From: Zychaea mexicana
Lineage: Eukaryota; Mucoromycota; Mucoromycetes; Mucorales; Lichtheimiaceae
Reading direction: 5' to 3'
Length of the DNA stretch: 64,000 nt
NCBI RefSeq assembly: GCF_025766255.1
Contig: NW_026516775.1
Coordinates: forward strand, 62,001 to 126,000
Shown in pieces: positions 1 through 11,202 of the stretch (position 1 is its first letter; every line of letters starts with the position of its first letter). Made by a program: the position numbers and the translations under genes. Below the pieces are notes generated by a model that was not told the origin of the DNA, did not search any database, and was given only the letters and a program-made list of their open reading frames with translations.

Positions 1-441
1 GAGATGAGAAAGGCCTTGTGCCTTTCCATCTGTATGGTGTCACACACACACACACACTTGTTCATTTTAATAATATATAAAGTTAGCTCGCTACGCAAGC
101 TTTTAGGAGGATGTTTACTAGTTGAAGTTTTTCATCTAAACTAAGCTTAACAAAATATTTAAGGTTTACAAAAGTTCCTCATGTTTACAAATTTATTATA
201 TTTTTAAAATTGAATATAAAAAAAATTGAATTTTAATTAAATATAGAAATATATTACAATAGATAACCAACAAATAGATGAAAAGATTAATAATGAAGTT
301 AATAAAATTATTGTTAATAAGTGGATATATTCATAGCCATAAGTAATAATAATTTTATTAATAAGGAGATTATTTATAAATTTATAATTACTATTGTATT
401 TCTAAAAAAAAATTGAATTTCTATTTATTAAAAAAGTAATA

Positions 442-1961
442 ATGATGGATGTTAATAGCTTGATAACAAATGAGATTAATTCAATTCTTATAAATCATTG
501 GATTTTTTTGAATAATAATTGGCCTGTTATTAATCATAAATATAAACATAGAACTGAATTAAAACATATAAATTATATAGACATCATTAAAAAAAATTAG
601 TAGAAAAATTAGGATATATTGCTGTATTTTTCTTTTTGATAGTATTATATAGCAATAAGGAGTACCCTGGACCTTACTATGAAATTGAAAAAGGTTTATT
701 CTTATTATACCATTTAGTTTCGGTATTGCTGGGAAAGAAGAAATAGATAAATATCTTCCGCAAAGTACATTTCATCGCTTTTATAAAAAATTTTGGATGG
801 ATGAAGATAATTATAAAAGGTTAAACAAAATTGTTAATGAGTCATTAGATACTATGTTTTCTAATATAAGATTAAGAATATTATCAGCACATAAATACAA
901 TCCTGATTTGTTTAAACATATTACTTTAATTCTTGACGGTCACGATTCAAGAATCAATTATGTGGATATAGAAATTAAGCATAGCAGATTATATTCTTAC
1001 AAATTTAAAAAAAATGGATTAAGAACACAAATCGTTAGTGATATTAATGATATGATACTTTTTATATCCAAAAGTAATTTTTGTTCAGATAGTTCAGATG
1101 GTTCAATGTTTCTTAATATGAAATTATATCACAAAATGGATGATAAAGATACTATTGCTATCGACGGCGGATATACTTTGTTTGTAAACCAATTTGTAGA
1201 TTTAGCTGTTGAAAAAGGTTATACATATAGTGATTCTAATTTTGTTTATCCTATTAGAAAAAATGTTAATGAAAGTTTATCTATAATTGAAGACCATTTT
1301 AATAAGACCTTTGGAAGTTTTCGTTCAAAAATAGAAAATCAGTTTTCAGAGTTAGGTAATAAATTTTATAGATTTAATAACAATAAATCAGTTGTTAGAA
1401 TGGATAATATAAAGTTTTACAATTTACAATTTAAGGTTGCCTGTTTATTAAAAAATATTAGTATTTTTGTAGATAAATTTAATGTACCAATTTTACCCCA
1501 TCATAAACTATGGGAATCAGATGGATTTGAATTTCCTGTTGAAAAAAAATTATTAGATATTGTAGTAAGTAATGATAAGCAAAATAAAGATAAATTAGAT
1601 AAAATGCTTGAATTACAAATGAATTTCTTAAATATGAATGTATCAGAAAATTATATAGTTATTGATGAGTTTTTAGATGAAGATTCTAATAATCATAAAG
1701 ATATTTCAAGTGAAGGTGAAGATGTCCCTAAATTCAATGAAAGGTCTAAAAAAAGAAAATTAAAAGGAAAACAAAAGGAAAAAAATTATAAATCCTATCA
1801 AATTGAAGCTGTTGTTGACCATAAACTTAAAGATTATTATATACATTTTTAGTTAAATGGAAAGATTATTCCGATATTGATAATAGTTGGCTAACAAGAG
1901 ATAAATTTAATGAAAAGGAAATGTTAAATAAATATATTAAAAATAATAATCTTGGTGCATT
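442..1961 (+). pseudogene. PIF/Harbinger-like DDE transposase with chromodomain, copy A (frameshifted)
   Basis: A DDE endonuclease that would cut and paste DNA in the nucleus. The main open stretch is 797-1852. Upstream, 442-796 continues the same protein (start at ATG 442/445) with stops near 597 and a frame change near 725. Three acidic motifs fit the DDE_Tnp_4 pattern: LDGHDSRI, AIDGGYT and RSKIENQF. A basic linker follows. After a one-base slip near 1850 the frame reads a chromodomain ending (FLVKWKDYSDIDNSW) to a stop near 1961. Copy B at 2700-4194 has the same layout. Chromodomains read methylated histone H3 tails, so targeting of insertion to silent chromatin is an inference. The breaks suggest an inactive copy. 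Confidence 0.75.
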
Positions 1962-2043
1962 ATAAATAATTCGATAATCTCCCCCTCCTATATACAAATG
2001 AATATCTATATAGGATATATTGTTGTATGTATGACGTCCGCAG

Positions 2044-2547
2044 TTAATATAATAAGCTTTTTATAATATATTCTAGGTTAAGGTTGCCGCTATTACATAC
2101 ATATATTGTTTTTGATTTTCTTTTTTTTACTTTTTTTAAATCTTTTTTAGGATTACCATTATCAATAGATATGCAAGGTGGTAAAACAATTTTTTTATTT
2201 TTTTTCCTAGGTAGATGAATTTTACTATGACTAGAACATAGATAATCAAGCTTGTTATCTCCAATATTAGTTCTAATCTTCCTATGGCACATGTGACCTT
2301 CTTTCTTACCTCTTTTATGTATGAAAGTGCAAACATTTTCACTACTATTTAAGTACCAAAATTGTTTATCTTTAACTTTATTCATTTTTTCATTTATTTT
2401 ACTTTCCATAATCTTCATCTTACTTTCTTTTTTTTCTACCAACACTTTATCATCAAAATATTCCTTCATAACCTCTTCCATAAGATTTCTTATACTTTTA
2501 GTTAAGGATTTAGTAGATACAAGAATTTCTGTGTTTAAAATTACCAT
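2044..2547 (-). CDS. small zinc-motif protein paired with the transposase, copy A
   Basis: Intact 167-residue protein, convergent with transposase copy A and about 80 bp beyond it. The N-terminal 60 residues are charged and probably helical. Residues about 73-107 hold a Cys/His motif (C, then FIHKRGKKEGHMCHRK, then YLCSSH) suited to bind one zinc. The C-terminus is strongly basic and ends in a conserved IYVCNSGNLNLEYIIKSLL. I do not recognise a named family; similar short C...H...GxxC...C..H motifs occur in proteins of large DNA viruses. PIF/Harbinger elements usually carry a second, Myb-like protein needed for transposition; this one has no Myb repeat, so an equivalent role is only inferred from position. 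Confidence 0.7.
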   Translation of the reverse strand: MVILNTEILVSTKSLTKSIRNLMEEVMKEYFDDKVLVEKKESKMKIMESKINEKMNKVKDKQFWYLNSSENVCTFIHKRGKKEGHMCHRKIRTNIGDNKLDYLCSSHSKIHLPRKKNKKIVLPPCISIDNGNPKKDLKKVKKRKSKTIYVCNSGNLNLEYIIKSLLY

Positions 2548-2699
2548 TTTAAAAATTTATTGAAATGGTAAGAGAACTTGGAGGTTTTTATTTTTTTAAT
2601 TAAAAAAAATTCAATTTTTTTTTTACTTGAAAAATTTTTACCCATGAGTAATTGATTACCAATAGTTTTATTAAATAATTATAATTATAAGTATACCGC

Positions 2700-4194
2700 C
2701 TAAGTGGGAATTTGTGAATATAACTGGCCAATTGTTAATTATAATTACAAGCATCGTACAGAATAAAAACATATTAAAGGTATTGATGATATTAAAAAGA
2801 TTTTAGTAGATAAACTTGGTCATATAGCTGTCTTTTTCTTTTTGGTTGTTTTATATACTAGCTGTGAATATCCTGGCCCTTATTTTGATGTTGAAAAAGG
2901 TTTATTTTTATTATATCATTTAGTTTCTAGTGTTTCTGGTATTGAAATTAATAAGTTTATCCCGCAAACATCATTTCACAAATACTATAAAAAGTTTTGG
3001 ATGGATGAAGATAACTATAAAAGGTTAAATAAAATTGTTAATGATTCTATGGAGAATATGTTTTCTTCTTTAACTTTGAGAATTTTATCTTCTTATAAAT
3101 ATAATCCACCACTTTTTAAACACATAACTTTTATAATAGATGGTCATGATTCAAGAATTAACTATATTAATACTAATATAAAACATGAAAGATTATGGTC
3201 ATATAAATTTAAAAAAAATGGAGTTCGTACACAAATTGGTAGCGATATAAACGATATGATTTTATATGCTTCCAAAAGCGATTATTGTTCTGATAGTTCT
3301 GACAGAAGTATGTTTTTGAATATGAAATTATATAAAAAAATATTCAAACAAGATGTATTGGCAACATATGGTGGTTATACTTTATTTGTTAATCAGCTTA
3401 TAGAACTTAGTACGGAAAAAGGATATTATTTATCTTTAAATAATTTTGTTTATCCTATACGCAAAGAAAAGAATGTAGATTTAACAGCAGAAGAAAGGCA
3501 TTATAATGATGTTTTTGGTAGCTTCCGTTCAAAAATAGAAGACCAATTTGCTGCAATAGGTAATAAATTTTATAGATTTAATAATAATAAATCTATTGTT
3601 AAGATGGACAACATAAAGTTTTATAATCTTCAATTTTGTGTTGCTTGTTTATTAAAAAATATAAAAATATTTAGTGAAAAGTTTAATATTAATACATAAG
3701 CACATCATAAATTATGGGAATCAGATAATTTTGAATTTCCACACTAAGCTAAATTAATAGATATAGTTATTAGCAATTCATCTGAGGCAAAAAATAAATT
3801 AGATGAAATGGTTAAATTACAGGAACAGTTTTTAAATAATTTAAGTATAGATAATACTGATATGATTATTGATAATGAATACAGCGATGAAAATTATAAT
3901 GATAAAGATGTTTCCAGCGAAGAAGATGTACCTAAATTCAATGAGAAGAAAAGAAAAAGAAAAGGTAAAGGCAAAGGAACATTAATGGATATAAATAAAC
4001 TTAGAAATAATTCAACTTCTAATATTTCTTATGAAATAGAATCCATAATAAGTCATAAATTTGAAAATGATTCCTATATATCCCTAATTAAATGGAAAGG
4101 TTATAATGAATCCCAAAATAGCTGGATATCAATGAAAGATTTTAATGAAACCAATATGTTAAATAACTATATGAAAGTTAATAAATTAACTTAG
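2700..4194 (+). pseudogene. PIF/Harbinger-like DDE transposase with chromodomain, copy B (interrupted)
   Basis: Second copy of the transposase. Similarity to copy A begins near 2727, with a TAA near 2764 where copy A reads leucine. The catalytic part is open from 2842 to 3699 with motifs IDGHDSRI and RSKIEDQF. The first residue of the second motif is altered (TYGGYT against IDGGYT in copy A), so an expected catalytic Asp is missing. Stops at about 3697 and 3745 separate the catalytic part from a C-terminal section at 3808-4194. That section holds a lysine-rich linker and a clear chromodomain (LIKWKGYNESQNSW). Copy B is more decayed in the catalytic core but has the better preserved chromodomain. 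Confidence 0.75.
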
Positions 4195-4278
4195 ATAACT
4201 CGATACTCTACCCTTCCTAATAAAATTTTATGTAAGATATATTATTTGAGTATGTATAGTAGACAACGTCGGTTCCTA

Positions 4279-4815
4279 TTATTGTAATAATCCTTTAAGT
4301 ACATTTGCTAGGTTAAAACTTCTACTGTTGCATATATATATTTTTCTAGATTTTCTTTTTTTTATTCTTTTGTTATTAGTTTTATGTATAAAATCACCAT
4401 TATTAACAATTATGCATGGTAAATTAGGATTTTCTATTTTTTTGTAGATTTTTTATTTTTTTTTCTTTGGAACATGAAGCTTACTATGTATAGTACAAAG
4501 GTAATCAGGTTTAGGTTTATCTCCATTAAGATTAGTATTAATTTTTCTGTGACACATATGGCCATTTTTCTTACCTCTTTTATGTATGTAAGTGCACACA
4601 TTTTCGCTTGTATTAACATACCAAAAATAATTATCTTTAACTTTATTAATTTCTTCATTAATTTTTTTATTCATAATCATCTTCTTACTTTCAATATCTT
4701 TAACTAACATTTCATCTTCAAAATAATTATGCATAACCTGCTCCATTAAATCTTTAATAGAACAAATCATACTATTCTTATTAATAAGAAGTTCAGTATT
4801 TAATATAACCGTTTG
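4279..4815 (-). pseudogene. zinc-motif protein, copy B (start lost, frameshift)
   Basis: Homologue of the 2044-2547 protein. The core is open from 4770 down to 4453 with the same Cys/His motif (HKRGKKNGHMCHRK, then YLCTIH). The equivalent of copy A's start codon, near 4812, reads ACG instead of ATG, leaving an internal Met as the first start. After the lysine run near 4455 the frame slips. In the other frame the conserved basic tail and the hydrophobic end (KKRKSRKIYICNSRSFNLA) continue to a stop at 4279-4281. The conserved tail in both copies suggests it mattered to the ancestral protein. It is convergent with transposase copy B. Confidence 0.65.
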
Positions 4816-4859
4816 AATTTTTTATGCCAAAGAATATGGGAGGTATTTATTTTTATGTT

Positions 4860-5331
4860 AAAAAAAAATTCAGTTTTTTTTTTAAATAAAATTTAACAGT
4901 ATGCACGATTTCAAACTCCGAGAATAAAAAAAATTATCAGTTAAGAAAAAATTTAAAGAAAATTTATTAACATCGTGTTAATGTTTATTCCTCTTAACCT
5001 GAAGGGTAACTTTATATATGGTGGCGAATGAAATGAGCCACTAGAGGGGTAAGTCTTAGCATTATGATTTTAGCAAAATGATTATTACTAAAAAAATATA
5101 AGTAATATAATTTTTAAATAATTATAATAAATCATGAAATTAATTTTTTGTTAAAAAAATAATTTCTTAACCCTTATGATTATTCTCAATCACTAAGTTT
5201 AGGAATAATCAGGCTAGAACTTTAGTTCGACGCCCGAAGTGAATGAAATGAACGGAGCTTGACAGAATAATAAAATATCATAAATTTGTTATTTATAACA
5301 AAATTTATAGATATTGTTTATTCTTCAAGGT
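4860..5331 (-). repeat. non-coding end of the AT-rich element
   Basis: A gene-free, AT-rich stretch. 4995-5035 matches, inverted, about 14945-14985 (a sequence including GCCACCATATATAAAG). 5264-5331 is the inverse of the repeat start seen at 14540, 15064 and 47316 (AGTATAAACAATATC to CTGTCAAGC). Confidence 0.6.
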
Positions 5332-5634
5332 CGGCTTAAGAGTAGTGTTGGGGACTAGTAAATGGGATATTAGTTTTAATGGTACATGTTTTATTTAATT
5401 TATAAGTAAACCTACCATTGACGGTGACTTTGTGGAGAGTGGTGAAGAGCTGGTGGTCGATAGGCATTTTGAAAGAGCTATTAAAGAGGATAAAGATAAT
5501 GTAGAGGATTAAGATGATTTAGAGGTGAAAACATTAGTAAAATAGTGTAAAATGGAAATAGCATATCAAGGAGCATGTTTAGAAAGGGAGTAAAGATGGC
5601 AATGAATAGAGCGAAAAAAATGAGGGCTAATGAG
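5332..5634. other. flank between the AT-rich element and the Merlin element
   Basis: A short open stretch of acidic character (about 5413-5510, + strand) is followed by in-frame stops. It could be a remnant of an older element. I recognise no family here and no RNA gene. Confidence 0.25.
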
Positions 5635-8172
5635 CAATATAGGTACCCCCTCTAATTAAAGATAGAGTCACACATCGGACCTCAAATTCTACATATATAT
5701 AGTTCAATATCTAAAATTCTATATCTTCAATTTTCTAAGTCACAGCGCGGAAATTGCAAAAGAACCAGCCATTTGAAGCTAAGAGGACAGTTTTTGTAAA
5801 TGTTCACATTTTTAAAATTTTGAAGTTTTATATAACTAGGTATATTAGCTACAGAAACATACTACTAAAAGCTATATTGTAGCAAGATGTGTTGAGCTCA
5901 GAAAAATACCAGAAGATAAGTAATCGTTACTATGATATCTAAGGGATAAGGGTATATTTGATCGAAATTTCAATTAGAGAAAGATATAAAGCTCAAGAGT
6001 TATCAGTAGTAAGTACATTAAAAGTGACTAATGATAATTGCATTTTATAAAAGAGCCTTGTTACATAGGAAAAAAAAACCTTGTTACATGGGAAAAAGAA
6101 GCCTTGTTATATGGGAAAAAGGATGACATATACAGGAATGTAGATGACAAATATAAATCTGTGTGAGAAGAATGACATAATACTGATTACTAAATAATTT
6201 TGCTGTGGGAATAAAAAGAACACTCTAAGAATATAAAAAGGGCTAAGTATAATTTTTCCAACCAGTATCTCATCTTCCTCAACTTTATCCATTTTTATTT
6301 TACCATGTCTTTTACCCACCCTAATAACCAATTCCCTTCTATAAGGAGATTTGCCGAGTTGATTGCAAAGCCTAGTGATGCTATCTCGTAAGTGTTTCAC
6401 TTTATTTCTAGTTATAAGTAATGTATGATAAATAGTTTTACTTATTATGAAAATTTACTTGAAATAGTTTTCTGATCGAAAATGGTGCCTTCAATGAAAC
6501 AATGTACTGTGATAATGGCTCCGAGATGCATATTACCTGGCCTCCAAGTCAGAAACGTCCTAGATGGCGCTGCACAAAAAGCTGTTGTAATAGGACTACA
6601 AAATCTGTCAGCAAGGGGTCATATTTCTATAGTAGAAAGGCAGACTTACGTGATATCCTATGGACCCTACATGGTTTTATTGCTGGTAATTCAGTAAAGG
6701 CTTTGACAAAGGTGACGGAACTTGACTGCCATACAGTTGCACAGATCATCTTTGATGTTTACCAGATCATGGATAATGATATTACAGATGATGATATTAC
6801 TTTGGGTAAGTTTATATATTTTTCTTTTCTTCCTTAATTTAAAAGTAACCAAAAGTTTTTATTAGGTGGACCTGGTGTAACCGAGGTACAGATTGATGAG
6901 AGCAAGTTTGGCAAGAACAAGTACCATCGTGGCCATCCAGTTCTAGGTGTTTGGGTCTTTGGGATGGTAGAAAACCGGTCTGGTCAAGCAGGAAAGGCCT
7001 TTCTTTGTATTGTTCCAGATAGAACAGCTGATACATTGATTCCATTAATCCAACAATATGTCCGTACTGGTACAAGAATCATTTCAGACTGCCATCGTCC
7101 TTATATGAGGCTGCGCCAGTTAGGATATAATCATGTAGCAGTAAATCATGATGTTGGTTTTGCCACAGTAAACTACAGCAAAGGGAATACAGATGGCGAT
7201 CAGCTTTTCAACTCCAATATGATTGAAGGTATACTATTCTCTTGATTGATTTTTGCTTTCTTATCTTCTTAGACTTACTTTTTTTGTAATAGGATTTTGG
7301 ACAGCTGTAAAACGTACTATTGATCGTCGTCATCGTATTGTTGATGCTTGTCCTTGGAAACTCTTAGAGTTTCTATGGCGCCGTAAGCATCAAAACCAGT
7401 GGCAATCCCTCTTACAAGGCTTGCGTGATATTCAGTTTGAAGAGGGTAGTACTTCTAGTACTTCTGTTAACTTTGAGGAAATTACTGCCGATTTGCCTAC
7501 AAGAGCACCTGGTGATTACTCAAGATATCATCGTTCCAACTCAGAGGAAAACAGTGGTCAAGATAGCATGAGTTTTGTTGATCTTGCTGATTACAGAGAT
7601 GATGGGTTACTTGATCATATTGATTATGACTCTGATTCCTCTGAATCTGATGTTAGGTAATTTTTCTACTTCATTTCTACTATTATATATAGTACTAACA
7701 ACTACTTACATTAGCGAGCATCTACCGCCCCATTCAAGAAGACGTATCTAGCTGCGATAATGATTTCCGTTTTCTCTTTATTATCTTTTCCCTTTCTCTT
7801 ACTAGTATTTAATCCTCTTTCATTTATCCTTACTATCTTTATCATTTTCTGATACTATCACTGATTAAACTACTATACTTTTATCTATACAGCTCCTTTC
7901 TGTTATTTTTATGCAATGATAATAGTTAATAACCAATATATGATGATAGCTTTAGCTAAATAGCATTTTTGAGGTTTACTTTTTTTTCCAGATTTCAAAG
8001 ACATGAAAAAGTTGCAAGTCCCTGTTTTGAAATGCTGATTTCTCATTGGTTATGCATCATTGAGCTACACAATTTGGACTAGCATAACTTCGGATGCTGC
8101 ACTTTGATTGGTTAAAATTAGAACTCCGTACGAGCACGTGGGCACAAGATAAAGGGGGGGGTACCTATATTG
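5635..8172 (+). mobile_element. Merlin (IS1016/ISXO2-like) DNA transposon
   Basis: A 16-bp perfect inverted pair, CAATATAGGTACCCCC at 5635-5650 and its complement at 8157-8172, brackets a Merlin-type transposase gene (6305-7660). Merlin ends typically begin GG, which fits GGTACCCCC as the true terminus with the outer bases as coincidental or hotspot sequence. I could not find a matching 8-9 bp target duplication, so the exact ends are uncertain. The 5' about 650 bp and 3' about 500 bp hold no gene that I can support. Confidence 0.65.
6305..7660 (+). CDS. Merlin/IS1595-family transposase (DDE_Tnp_IS1595-like)
   Basis: Four exons can be read: 6305-6387, 6468-6805, 6866-7228 and 7293-7660, each joined at GT...AG with the frame kept. 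The ATG at 6305 starts MSFTHPNNQ. Exon 2 holds the N-terminal zinc-ribbon-like part (MYCDNGSEM, then WRCTKSCCN). Exon 3 holds the catalytic core: VQIDESKFGKNKYHRGH for the first Asp, RIISDCHRPY for the second, and NSNMIEGFW across the exon 3/4 junction for the Glu. This order and spacing is that of ISXO2-like transposases in Merlin elements. The tail is acidic and serine-rich. No stop or frameshift breaks the spliced frame, so it may be active. Confidence 0.85.
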
Positions 8173-8334
8173 TACAAGATCCAAACGGTAATATCTGAAA
8201 ATGAATCTGACTAAATATAAGCTGATAATATCATTATAAAACATCCATTATAGATATACTGAATCCGTTACTGGTGAAGCACCAACGGTTACAAGATCCT
8301 TTTTGCAGCAGTATAGTGTACTTCGAAGATCATT
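8173..8334. other. short flank between Merlin and MULE
   Basis: About 160 bp. The last 80 bp can be read as open + strand sequence that continues across the MULE's 9-bp duplication, so it may be a fragment of an interrupted older gene. I see nothing identifiable. Confidence 0.2.
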
Positions 8335-8343
8335 GCTCACATA
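8335..8343. repeat. 9-bp target site duplication of MULE 1 (left)
   Basis: GCTCACATA sits directly outside the left inverted repeat and is repeated exactly at 14529-14537 outside the right one. Nine bases is the usual MULE duplication length. Confidence 0.9.
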
Positions 8344-9270
8344 CAAAACCCTTATGTCCACCCCATTTTAACAGAGGGGAGTCCCCCCCAAAACCGAAAA
8401 TTTTAAACTCCAATTTCAGAGTCACGGCGTGTGGTGCGTCAGTGCTGTGAGCAGCGCCATTTATTCACAGACCGCAAAAAAAAAGAAGTACTGGTCATTA
8501 ACAATCAATACATAATCACTAAGAAAAGACATACACGGTCATTGAAGATAAGTGCTTGCAGCCAAGTTAGAAATGCCATTGAATAGAATGGAGAACAATT
8601 TGACAGCAGACACTTGAGAAAAAACAAAGACGAAGGGAAAAGACAACAACAAAGTACTGGCGGGACAAAGCACGGATCCTTTTACAAACACACTGACGAT
8701 TCTACTGCAAAGATCTCAACACAAGATGCAGTAATGGAATGGCCATTTGAAGCAGGGGACGATCCAAGGGTTAAAGAGAAGAAAAGGGGGACAAAAAGTT
8801 CAAAGCTATACACTATGAAGGAGCTTTGCTTAACCGCCGGTCTCTTGAGATCTCGCTCTTAGGCATCGTGCATTTTGACGTAGGACATTGGCATTTCGAC
8901 ACACGGTTACAATTCACGATGGAATGAACGATCATTGAACGATGAAGGCCAGCTAATATTGTACCTATGGTTCTTAACAGGTATGCTTTTTTTTTGCTAT
9001 AGTGCATTCGTGCTATATTCTCAACGATGTGCTAATATATATATATAGGAAGGATCAGTCAAAGGTATTATGTTGTTGGCTCTTTCAGCCATGCGTTGTA
9101 AAGGAGTTCGTGTTCAAGAAAAGAGGGACGTTTTAGGTAAAGCATAGAAAACATGATATGTAAGCAAGCATCGAATATGATTGGCAATATACTAATTCCC
9201 TCTATTCCCTCTTAAAACCAAAGATACACGTACCTGTCAATACATCATAGGGACCAAAAGATGTGAGTAC
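8344..9270 (+). repeat. left terminal inverted repeat of MULE 1
   Basis: Nearly identical in reverse complement to 13600-14528. The match is recognisable through the whole stretch up to the sequence around CATAGGGACCAAAAGATGTG. Small open frames inside mirror each other (8813-9007 and 13863-14057) and are by-products of the repeat. Confidence 0.9.
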
Positions 9271-9409
9271 TATATTTATGCTTATGGTATGATGTTAGAA
9301 GTGTAGGTAAGTCCCTACCCAAAGTTATGGTTGTAAAGTGCCGTTGGAGATTGGTTGTTATTTTAGATATTATGAAAAAATTGTTAATTGAAAATATTTT
9401 GTCAACTTA

Positions 9410-9925
9410 AAAATAAAATAAAAATTGAATTTTTTTTAATTAAAAAATAAAAACATCCAAGTTCTTTTATCATTTCAATAAATTTTTAAAATGGTAATTT
9501 TAAACACCGAAGTTCTTGTATCTACTAAATCCTTAACTAAAAGTATAAGAAATCTTATGGAAGAGGTTATGAAGGAATATTTTGATGATGAAGTGTTGGT
9601 AGAAAAAAAAGAAAGTAAGATGAAGATTATGGAAAATAAAATAAATGAAAAAATGAATAAAGTTAAAGATAAACAATTTTGGTACTTAAATAGTAGTGAA
9701 AATGTTTGCACTTTCATACATAAAAGAGGTAAGAAAGAAGGTCACATGTGCCACAGGAAGATTAGAACTAATATTGGAGATAACAAGCTTGATTATCTAT
9801 GTTCTAGTCATAGTAAAATTCATGTGCCCAAGAAAAAAAATAAAAAAATTGTTTTACCACCTTGCATATCTATTGATAATGGTAATCCTAAAAAAGATTA
9901 AAAAAAGTAAAAAAAGAAAAATAAA
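9410..9925 (+). other. zinc-motif gene segment of the AT-rich element family inside MULE 1
   Basis: This stretch is the reverse complement of about 2100-2600, nearly base for base, including the non-coding leader rich in A and T. It contains the whole zinc-motif gene and little else of the parent module. It was either captured by the MULE or inserted into it. Confidence 0.8.
9491..9901 (+). CDS. zinc-motif protein, copy C, shortened C-terminus
   Basis: 136 residues, almost identical to the 2044-2547 protein through residue 135: helical N-terminus, HKRGKKEGHMCHRK, YLCSSH and part of the basic region. A one-base loss at 9899 (GATTA against GATTTA in copy A) brings a stop forward and removes the conserved IYVCNSG-type ending, although FICNSGEINL can still be read in another frame near 9930. 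It has no transposase partner here. Its close identity to copy A suggests a recent move. Function is unknown. Confidence 0.65.
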   Translation: MVILNTEVLVSTKSLTKSIRNLMEEVMKEYFDDEVLVEKKESKMKIMENKINEKMNKVKDKQFWYLNSSENVCTFIHKRGKKEGHMCHRKIRTNIGDNKLDYLCSSHSKIHVPKKKNKKIVLPPCISIDNGNPKKD

Positions 9926-9989
9926 AAAACTTTTTATTTGTAATTCAGGTGAAATAAATCTTTGGAAAATAATTACTAAACTCACAAAT

Positions 9990-10775
9990 TAAATTATTAA
10001 ATAAAACAAAAAATAAAAAATAATGTTATTATTTTTTATATACCGAGAGTATGCCATTTTTCTTCTTGTTAGGAAGGCGATACAAATCCTTTGTATTATG
10101 CCTTCCTTATATTATATTAATTAATATATTTAGAAAAAAACAATTCTTCATTCTTTTTTTCCGTCTGGAAATATATTCAGAATTTTAATTTTGAATATAT
10201 TTAGATAAGTAAAATGTATCATTTTACTTAGGCAAAGGTTTACCTTTGCTCTAGAATTAAAAAAATAAAAATTTATTTTTATTTAGCGAAGCAATATTGT
10301 TTAAATCAAAAATTAAAAATTTTTGCGGCATAGCTATACTACTTAATATTTATTTTGCTTCGCCTAAATTAAAAAAATAACTTTTTTAATTTATTAAAAA
10401 AGAGTGAAACAAAGTTTCACTTAAAAAGAATAAATTCTATTTATAAATAAAAGCTTCGCCTAATTAAAATCATAGATTTTAATTATTAACCAGACGGATC
10501 TAAAGACCCGAGAAAATATAAATTTATTTATATTTAGTGAAACAAAGTTTCACCTAATAAATAATAAATTATTTATTATTAATAAGTAAGGCTTCGCCTA
10601 AATTAAAATAAATTTTAATTTATTTTATCATAATCGAAGATTATGATCCAGACGGAAAAATAAAAAAAGAATTTTTTTTAATTATTTTGGGAGGATAAAA
10701 TTATCATAATTTTATCATCTATACTGAGTATTATATTTATCAACCAGACCCCGTTAATAAATAGTATATATGAAT
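9990..10775. repeat. AT-rich tract with interspersed short palindromes
   Basis: No gene is visible. The tract is A+T with scattered GC-containing palindromes: GTGAAACAAAGTTTCAC-type hairpins near 10405 and 10535, GGCTTCGCC-type motifs near 10270, 10365, 10455 and 10592, and CCAGACGGA/TCCGTCTGG near 10163, 10491 and 10650. This texture resembles fungal mitochondrial intergenic DNA. Organelle origin is an inference; no mitochondrial gene is present. Confidence 0.5.
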
Positions 10776-11202
10776 GAAGCTTTTATAATAAAATGTCTCT
10801 TCAATACTACATGGATCCTTCATCTCTAAAACACAGAATAATACATATATGGAGGGGAATCGTGCATCTCTTATTATTGCACCATCTGATGATAAATGTC
10901 AATATGAGACAAAACCTTTGTGTGTTCTGTTAAAGTATGATCATGAATAATTGAGAATCGCGGACCTAGTATAGTCTGCAGTAGAAAGATCAAAAAATAA
11001 ACAAGCGCCCTCTTCAATACACATACTTTTCTACTACTGCTATTATAAATACGCAATATCCAACAACAACAGCAACACGCCTATTATTCTCGACCTCGAA
11101 AACGAGAGTGTTCCAGAGTGGCTATCGATTACAACCTACAGAGCAACGATCGAGCGCGCACCTCAAGTGTCTGGTCATTGCTGGGTGAAAAAAGATCACT
11201 GA

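Larger units (their letters stand above)
1..5331 (-). mobile_element. AT-rich PIF/Harbinger-like element with two gene modules
   Basis: The block is far richer in A+T than its neighbours and has no introns. One end (about 20-110) carries an (AC)n run followed by a stretch that reappears inverted at 14985-15055. The other end (5264-5331) is the inverse of the sequence starting at 14540 and 15064. It therefore looks like the gene-bearing relative of the short repeat at 14538-15063, drawn in the opposite orientation. Inside are two modules (about 442-2547 and 2700-4815), each a + strand transposase convergent with a - strand zinc-motif protein. No terminal inverted repeat is evident and the left end may lie outside the window. 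Confidence 0.6.

Noticed and set aside
8813..9007. 64-residue frames at 8813-9007 and 13863-14057 with nearly identical products
   Set aside because: They are the two arms of the MULE TIR; similarity reflects the repeat, not protein conservation.
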